The notes under the pieces were generated by a model, which ran no database searches, was not told the DNA's origin, and saw only the letters and a list, made by a program, of their open reading frames with translations. 64,000 nucleotides of DNA, taken from assembly GCF_025398195.1 (NCBI RefSeq), contig NZ_JAODNV010000006.1:231271-295270 (forward strand). The letters run 5' to 3'. Numbering within the stretch: the first letter of the stretch is position 1; each line of letters opens with the position of its first letter. Origin of the DNA: Chelativorans petroleitrophicus. Lineage in GTDB: Bacteria; Pseudomonadota; Alphaproteobacteria; Rhizobiales; Rhizobiaceae. Position numbers and translations under genes: made by a program. Below, one piece after another: positions 59,996 to 64,000 of the stretch.

Positions 59996-60775
59996 CTACC
60001 CCCTGAGGAACTCCATCGCTCTGGCGTGCAGCTCCGGTGTTGCCGCGGCGACGATATCCCCGCCTTTTTCGGCGCTGTTTCCGTCCCATGTGGTCATGAC
60101 GCCGCCCGCTTTCTCCACGATGGGGATGAGGGCCGCGATGTCGTGCGGCTTGAGATCGCATTCGATCACCAGGTCCACATGCCCCGCCGCCACCATCGCA
60201 TAGGCATAGCAATCCGTGCCGTAGCGCGGCAGGCGCACGGCGGCCTCCACCCGGTCGTAAAGCCGTCTGCGGCGCCCATCGAACAGGGCGGGGCTCGTCG
60301 TGCACAGGGTCGCCAGCGACAGTTCGGTGGTGCGGCGGGCGGCAAGCCTGCGCGCTCCGCCGGGACCCTCATAGAAGGCGCCCGTCTCATTGGCGTAGTA
60401 GAGCTCGCCGGTGAAGGGCTGCGACATCAGCCCGGCCACCGCCTTGCCGGCAACCGTGAAGCCCACCAGCGTGCCCCAAAGCGGCAGGCCGGAGATGAAC
60501 GCCCGTGTCCCGTCGATGGGATCGATCACCCACAGGTGCGTCTTGTCTTCCCCCTCCGTGTCGAATTCCTCGCCCATGATGCCATGATCGGGAAACTCGG
60601 CCCGGATAAGCGCGCGGATGGCCTGCTCCGCTGCCCGGTCGGCCTCCGTCACCGGATCGAAACCCGCCTTGTGCTTGTTCATGACCTCGCCTTGCTGCCG
60701 GAAACGCGGCAATGTTTCGGCCGCTGCCGCGGCGGCGATCCTGCGCATGAAGTCGGGCGAGATACTCACGGACAT
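59996..60775 (-). CDS. hisN: Histidinol-phosphatase, inositol monophosphatase family
   Basis: 259 residues with the IMPase metal-binding motifs: GEE in IMGEEFDTEG, DPIDGT in VIDPIDGTRAFISGLP, and a C-terminal WDGNSAEKGGDI-type WD segment. In rhizobia this branch acts as histidinol-phosphate phosphatase (HisN), completing histidine synthesis. Inositol phosphatase activity cannot be excluded. ATG follows aaggag. The neighbouring RNA at 60882-60969 lies in its upstream region on the opposite strand. Confidence 0.85.
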   Translation of the reverse strand: MSVSISPDFMRRIAAAAAAETLPRFRQQGEVMNKHKAGFDPVTEADRAAEQAIRALIRAEFPDHGIMGEEFDTEGEDKTHLWVIDPIDGTRAFISGLPLWGTLVGFTVAGKAVAGLMSQPFTGELYYANETGAFYEGPGGARRLAARRTTELSLATLCTTSPALFDGRRRRLYDRVEAAVRLPRYGTDCYAYAMVAAGHVDLVIECDLKPHDIAALIPIVEKAGGVMTTWDGNSAEKGGDIVAAATPELHARAMEFLRG

Positions 60776-60846
60776 TATTTCTCCTTGGCTAATCTAATTG
60801 AGAACAAGTTTTCCCCCAACTCTAGTCTGCGAATTCATGCAGGAGA

Positions 60847-60875
60847 CTTGACACTTGTGCGTCGCAACATAGACT
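60847..60875 (+). promoter_or_regulatory. Putative promoter of the MmgR-type RNA
   Basis: A CTTGAC -35 (60847-60852) is followed after 17 bases by TAGACT (60870-60875), a weak -10. This predicts a transcript start near 60882. It is on the opposite strand from hisN. Confidence 0.5.
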
Positions 60876-60881
60876 TCAATT

Positions 60882-60969
60882 CGGACGGGTGATTCTGTCC
60901 AGTGCCCGCCTTGGGCGTTTCCTCCCTAGACTTATGACCGTGTCGTGTAAACGATACGGTCTCTTTTTA
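60882..60969 (+). ncRNA. mmgR: MmgR / suhB-family small RNA (alphaproteobacterial)
   Basis: The plus strand between hisN and the amidohydrolase carries the motif UUUCCUCCCU at 60918-60927. This is the unpaired core I recall as conserved in MmgR (Rfam suhB, alpha-r8 family). A Rho-independent terminator follows: GACCGTGTCGT / ACGATACGGTC (60936-60946, 60951-60961), one G-U pair, then TTTTT. Position beside an IMPase-family gene is also characteristic of this RNA. In Sinorhizobium MmgR limits polyhydroxybutyrate granules under nitrogen limitation. The 5' end is estimated. Confidence 0.82.
60936..60968 (+). terminator. Intrinsic terminator of the MmgR-type RNA
   Basis: An 11-bp stem with one G-U pair and a four-base loop, followed by CTCTTTTT. 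No plus-strand protein gene precedes it, which supports a non-coding transcript ending here. Confidence 0.88.
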
Positions 60970-60980
60970 ATGACTTAAGC

Positions 60981-61871
60981 TTATTCCGCGGCCAGGGGCA
61001 TGGTCAGGAAGTGCTGGGCCGGCAGTGCCACCAGGTCCCGCACGAAATCCCCCAGATCCCGCATCAGTGTCTCGAACTGGCGGGTGCGCTGTAAGGTCCG
61101 CTCATCCATGTAGAGCCCGCGGTTGATCTCGATCTGCAGCGCATGCAGGCGCTCGGCAGGCCGGCCGTAATGTTCGGTGATGAAGCCGCCCGCATAGGGC
61201 TTGTTCTGGATGACCGTATAGCCCTTCGCGGCAAGCAGCGCGACTGCGTGATCCCTGAGCGCAGGCGCCGCCGAGGCGCCGAAGCGGTCGCCGATGATGA
61301 AATCCGGCCTCAGCACCCCCTCTCCTACGCGGATATTGGCGGGCATGGAATGGCAATCGATGAGCACGGCATAGCCGAAGCGTTCGCGGGTCCGCACAAG
61401 CAGCTCGGCCAGCCGGGCGTGATAGGGGCGGTAGATGTGCTCGATCCGCGTGAGCGCCTCCGAAAGCGGCAGGCGATGGCGATAGATGTCGAGACCTTCG
61501 CCTACGAGCTTTGGAATCGTGCCGAGCCCGCCCGCAACGCGCGGCGAGCGGGTATTGGCGAAGGCCGGTACCGGCTCACGGAACATGCGCGGATCGAGCT
61601 CCCAGGGCTCGCGGTTCACGTCGAGATAGGCGCGCGGGAAATTGGCCACGAGCAGCGGCGCGCCGATGGTGCCGGCTGCGGCGAACAGCTCGTCCACATA
61701 GCAATCTTCCGAGCGGCGGATGGACGCAGCGTCGAGCCGGCTCATGGCCAGGAAGCGGGAAGGGTAGTGCCGGCCGCTATGGGGAGAGTTAAAAACGAAG
61801 GGAACCCGCTGTTCGCCGGCCATAAGCACCTGAAAGGCCGGGATTTCCGAAAAGTCCGCCTCTGCGCCCAT
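60981..61871 (-). CDS. N-formylglutamate amidohydrolase-family protein
   Basis: 296 residues. Blocks VPFVFNSPHSGRHYP, DCYVDELFAAAGTIG, VLIDCHSMPAN and NKPYAGGFITEHYG match the FGase family, which hydrolyses N-formyl-L-glutamate to formate and glutamate in histidine catabolism. No hut genes adjoin, so the substrate may differ. ATG 61871 is followed by MGAEADFSEIPAF; the frame goes back to 62063, overlapping the cpdR start, but lacks conservation. Confidence 0.85.
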   Translation of the reverse strand: MGAEADFSEIPAFQVLMAGEQRVPFVFNSPHSGRHYPSRFLAMSRLDAASIRRSEDCYVDELFAAAGTIGAPLLVANFPRAYLDVNREPWELDPRMFREPVPAFANTRSPRVAGGLGTIPKLVGEGLDIYRHRLPLSEALTRIEHIYRPYHARLAELLVRTRERFGYAVLIDCHSMPANIRVGEGVLRPDFIIGDRFGASAAPALRDHAVALLAAKGYTVIQNKPYAGGFITEHYGRPAERLHALQIEINRGLYMDERTLQRTRQFETLMRDLGDFVRDLVALPAQHFLTMPLAAE

Positions 61872-62056
61872 CGATACCTCGCATAAAATGCGCTGCTCCC
61901 TGCAGACGAGCGTGCCATTCGGGAGAATGTATGTCCAGCGCGGCGCGTGGTAGCGGCCATGCGCATTCACTTGATATTTACCATGCCCCGGCCATATGAA
62001 ACATTGTTTTTGCCCCGCTGCGGCAGGCGGGGCGGGTAGCATTTCGGTAGAGGGCG

Positions 62057-62419
62057 ATGGCACGAATTCTTCTCGCGGAAGATGACGGGGATATGCGCCG
62101 CTTTCTCGTCAAGGCGCTCGAGCGCGCCGGCCATGAGGTGGTGGATTTCGACAATGGTGCGAGTGCCTACGAGCGGTTGCGTGAGGAGCCCTTTTCGCTG
62201 CTTCTGACGGACATCGTCATGCCGGAGATGGACGGTATCGAACTTGCCCGGCGTGCGACTGAGATCGATCCCGACCTCAAGGTCATGTTCATCACCGGCT
62301 TCGCCGCTGTCGCGCTCAATCCCGATTCGGACGCCCCGCGCGATGCCAAGGTTCTCTCGAAGCCGTTCCACCTTCGCGAACTCGTCGACGAGGTCGACAA
62401 GCTTCTGCACGCCGCCTGA
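62057..62419 (+). CDS. cpdR: CpdR-like single-domain response regulator
   Basis: 120 residues, receiver domain only: acidic pair Asp9/Asp10, phosphorylation site Asp52 in LLTDIVMPEMDG, Thr in MFITGFA and Lys in LSKPFHLREL. It matches alphaproteobacterial CpdR, which in its unphosphorylated form localises ClpXP to the pole and promotes cell-cycle proteolysis, controlled by the CckA-ChpT phosphorelay. It is transcribed divergently from the amidohydrolase gene. Confidence 0.93.
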   Translation: MARILLAEDDGDMRRFLVKALERAGHEVVDFDNGASAYERLREEPFSLLLTDIVMPEMDGIELARRATEIDPDLKVMFITGFAAVALNPDSDAPRDAKVLSKPFHLRELVDEVDKLLHAA

Positions 62420-62489
62420 GAAAGCGCGGAGGCGGTTCATCCGCAAACCGCGCCGGATGAAATTCGCTGAAAGGTTCTTAAGGTTCCTA

Positions 62490-62519
62490 TTGACGGGGCT
62501 GGCGGATATGTGGTGTATC
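62490..62519 (+). promoter_or_regulatory. Promoter of tRNA-Val
   Basis: TTGACG (62490-62495) and TGTATC (62514-62519) with an 18-base spacer, placed 11 bases before the tRNA 5' end. Good fit to a housekeeping sigma promoter. Confidence 0.65.
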
Positions 62520-62530
62520 GCGCGGCGGAT

Positions 62531-62605
62531 GGGCGTGTAGCTCAGCGGGAGAGCACTACGTTGACATCGTAGGGGTCCCTGGTTCGATCCCAGGCACGCC
62601 CACCA
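62531..62605 (+). tRNA. tRNA-Val (anticodon GAC)
   Basis: A 75-base cloverleaf: acceptor GGGCGTG pairs with CACGCCC; D stem GCTC/GAGC; anticodon stem CTACG/CGTAG with loop TTGACAT (anticodon GAC, valine); T arm CCTGG-TTCGATC-CCAGG; encoded ACCA end. All stems are perfect. Its 3' end is the likely attachment site for the integrase element to the right. Confidence 0.97.
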
Positions 62606-62668
62606 TCCAAATCAAAGACTTAGCATTGGCGTATGAAGTGCTCCTTGGGTTCATTGAACCTGTTGTCA

Positions 62669-63652
62669 TTAGAATACCAGCGAATCGGCCAATTTTCTGA
62701 GATGCGTTGGCGAATAACGGGCGTAGACGCGAGTTGTCGTCTTCACGTCGTCATGCCCCAGAAATTGTGCAATTTCGTGCATGGAGTGACCGTCCTCTGC
62801 CAACCACACGGCTGCGCTATGGCGGAGCATGTGGGGTGACACGTCAGGGCGGTTGATTGCTCGACCCGCCGACTTCAGCCCCTTCTTGATGGATTTTACG
62901 GGCCTTCCGCCCCACTCGATAACGTAAGGGGTAAGGGCACCTGACTTGGCCTCTTGCAGGGCTTTATAGAGCGTATCATTCATTGGCACTGTAGCTCTTC
63001 CCTTTCTTCGCTGTCTATCGAAAGGATTGCGTAGTTGAATAATTCGGCGCTCGAAATCCACTCGATCCCAGGTGAGCTGCAGCGCCGCCTCGTTTCTTGC
63101 GCCCGTGCCCAGCATGAGTAGGATAGCGAGCCGGACATGCGGCATCTTTGCCGCCTTCAACAACGCTCGTGCCTCATCCTTTGTCAGATATGCGTCTTTC
63201 GGTTCCGGTTTCGAGGGGCGCTCAATCACTGGCGCCTTTTCGATAAGGCCATGCTTCTCAGCCCACAGAAGTACCATGCGCAGGTGGCCTAGCTCTGTGT
63301 GAATGGTGCCATCCTTTATTCCGGCGTTGCGACGTTCGTCTGTGTGCGCCCTGCAGTCAGCGATGGTGATAGCATCGGCCTCAATAGGCCCGAACCTATT
63401 TCGGAGGGCCTTCCAAGTGTGCTTCATAGTACCTACCACGGCGCGGCCAGCCATGTCGGCTTCGTAGCCTTTCCATAGCTCTTCTACTGTCTTCCCACGC
63501 GGGCGCGTTAGCGCGGCGTATCGAGCCGGGGCGCGGCGCGCCGCCTCTTGCCTGTCCGATGTTCCGAGGCGATAGCGTCTGCGAATCCCGTTTTCATCTG
63601 TCCATGTAATGGCGAACTCGCCTCGCAATTTGGTGATACGCCATGGTTGCAT
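62669..63652 (-). CDS. Tyrosine-recombinase integrase of a tRNA-Val-linked element
   Basis: 327 residues. An N-terminal Arm-binding-like segment (ITWTDENGIRRRYRLG), a SAM-like core-binding region, and the catalytic domain with the Arg in GTGARNEAALQL, HMLRHSAAVWL (HxxR) and LGHDDVKTTTRVYARY with the nucleophilic Tyr. It integrates a mobile element, probably at the adjacent tRNA-Val; it reads towards the tRNA. The start overlaps the upstream gene by 145 bases. Confidence 0.92.
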   Translation of the reverse strand: MQPWRITKLRGEFAITWTDENGIRRRYRLGTSDRQEAARRAPARYAALTRPRGKTVEELWKGYEADMAGRAVVGTMKHTWKALRNRFGPIEADAITIADCRAHTDERRNAGIKDGTIHTELGHLRMVLLWAEKHGLIEKAPVIERPSKPEPKDAYLTKDEARALLKAAKMPHVRLAILLMLGTGARNEAALQLTWDRVDFERRIIQLRNPFDRQRRKGRATVPMNDTLYKALQEAKSGALTPYVIEWGGRPVKSIKKGLKSAGRAINRPDVSPHMLRHSAAVWLAEDGHSMHEIAQFLGHDDVKTTTRVYARYSPTHLRKLADSLVF

Positions 63653-63852
63653 TCAAAAGCCTCCACATCTTCCCTCCTAATGCGGATCAGCTTGCCGCCA
63701 AGTCTGAAGGCAGGCAAGATACCACGCTCTACCATGAGTCTTACGTGTCGCTCCGAGCAAGCCCAGCGGTCTGCTAGAGTGGCAGGAGTAAAGACAGCGG
63801 GTCCTTGCATCATCTCTGGCGTCGTCCCCTCAACGCGCGGGCATCTGCCCAT
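63508..63852 (-). CDS. Excisionase-like helix-turn-helix protein
   Basis: 114 residues. The N-terminal half (TPATLADRWACSERHVRLMVERG then FRLGGKLIRIRREDVEAF) is a MerR-like winged helix of the excisionase/DNA-binding family. The C-terminal half overlaps the integrase start in another frame and is basic, with little conservation. It probably directs excision or controls the integrase. An alternative start is M14 at 63813. Confidence 0.75.
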   Translation of the reverse strand: MGRCPRVEGTTPEMMQGPAVFTPATLADRWACSERHVRLMVERGILPAFRLGGKLIRIRREDVEAFECNHGVSPNCEASSPLHGQMKTGFADAIASEHRTGKRRRAAPRLDTPR

Positions 63853-64000
63853 GACGCACTAGCCTGCCAGTCGAGTGCTTTCTTCTTGCACTCAACGCCG
63901 CTAGAATGAGCCCCGATAGGAAGGTGATCGGCCCCCACGGACGGGTCCAATTTGATTGTTAGTGCAATGATGGTCGTGGCGCCAGCGCGGGCGGCATCGC

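Overview
The window looks like a chromosomal segment of a high-GC alphaproteobacterium of the order Hyphomicrobiales (Rhizobiales), most like the Phyllobacteriaceae/Brucellaceae side (Mesorhizobium, Chelativorans, Nitratireductor, Brucella). This is an inference from gene content: a Brucella Omp10-like lipoprotein, CpdR, homospermidine synthase, three-gene pntAA/AB/B, soxBDAG, a coxA-coxC fusion, and two rhizobial RNA elements (a MmgR/suhB-type sRNA and a ROSE-type thermometer). No database search was possible; all names rest on motifs, length and context.

Layout. 1-4.5 kb: the tail of an indolepyruvate ferredoxin oxidoreductase, a GGDEF-EAL protein, a FeeM-like acyltransferase and two small membrane proteins. 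4.5-7.8 kb: proton-translocating transhydrogenase, closed by a strong terminator. 7.8-10.2 kb: an AT-richer island holding a frame-interrupted, exported, dermonecrotic-toxin-like gene with a papain-like Cys-His-Asp triad. 10.2-11.5 kb: a TPR lipoprotein and rpsU. 11.8-17 kb: heterotetrameric sarcosine oxidase soxBDAG. 17-22.3 kb: a small repeat protein, a MaoC hydratase and an RND efflux pair. 22.5-28.5 kb: a haem-copper oxidase cluster (CtaG-like, tri-haem cytochrome c, CoxB with fused cytochrome c, CoxA-CoxC fusion).

28.5-39.3 kb: galU, an MltB-type transglycosylase, a DUF459 SGNH hydrolase, then gltB and gltD separated by a vapBC toxin-antitoxin pair. 39.7-51 kb: threonine aldolase-like enzyme, kdsD, an outer-membrane barrel protein, a DUF882 protein, an NtrC-type regulator, oligoendopeptidase F and pabB. 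51-60 kb: homospermidine synthase, an Omp10-like lipoprotein, a 5'-nucleotidase with a LysM tail, hemH, an SPFH/NfeD pair, a heat-regulated hsp20 and a lysophospholipase-like hydrolase. 60-62.5 kb: hisN, a MmgR-type sRNA, an N-formylglutamate amidohydrolase and cpdR. From 62.5 kb: tRNA-Val(GAC), followed by a tyrosine integrase and an excisionase-like protein, which mark the left end of an integrated element running off the window.

Most of the segment is core respiration, nitrogen and one-carbon metabolism. The unusual parts are the toxin island, vapBC inside the glt locus, the two RNA regulators and the tRNA-linked element.
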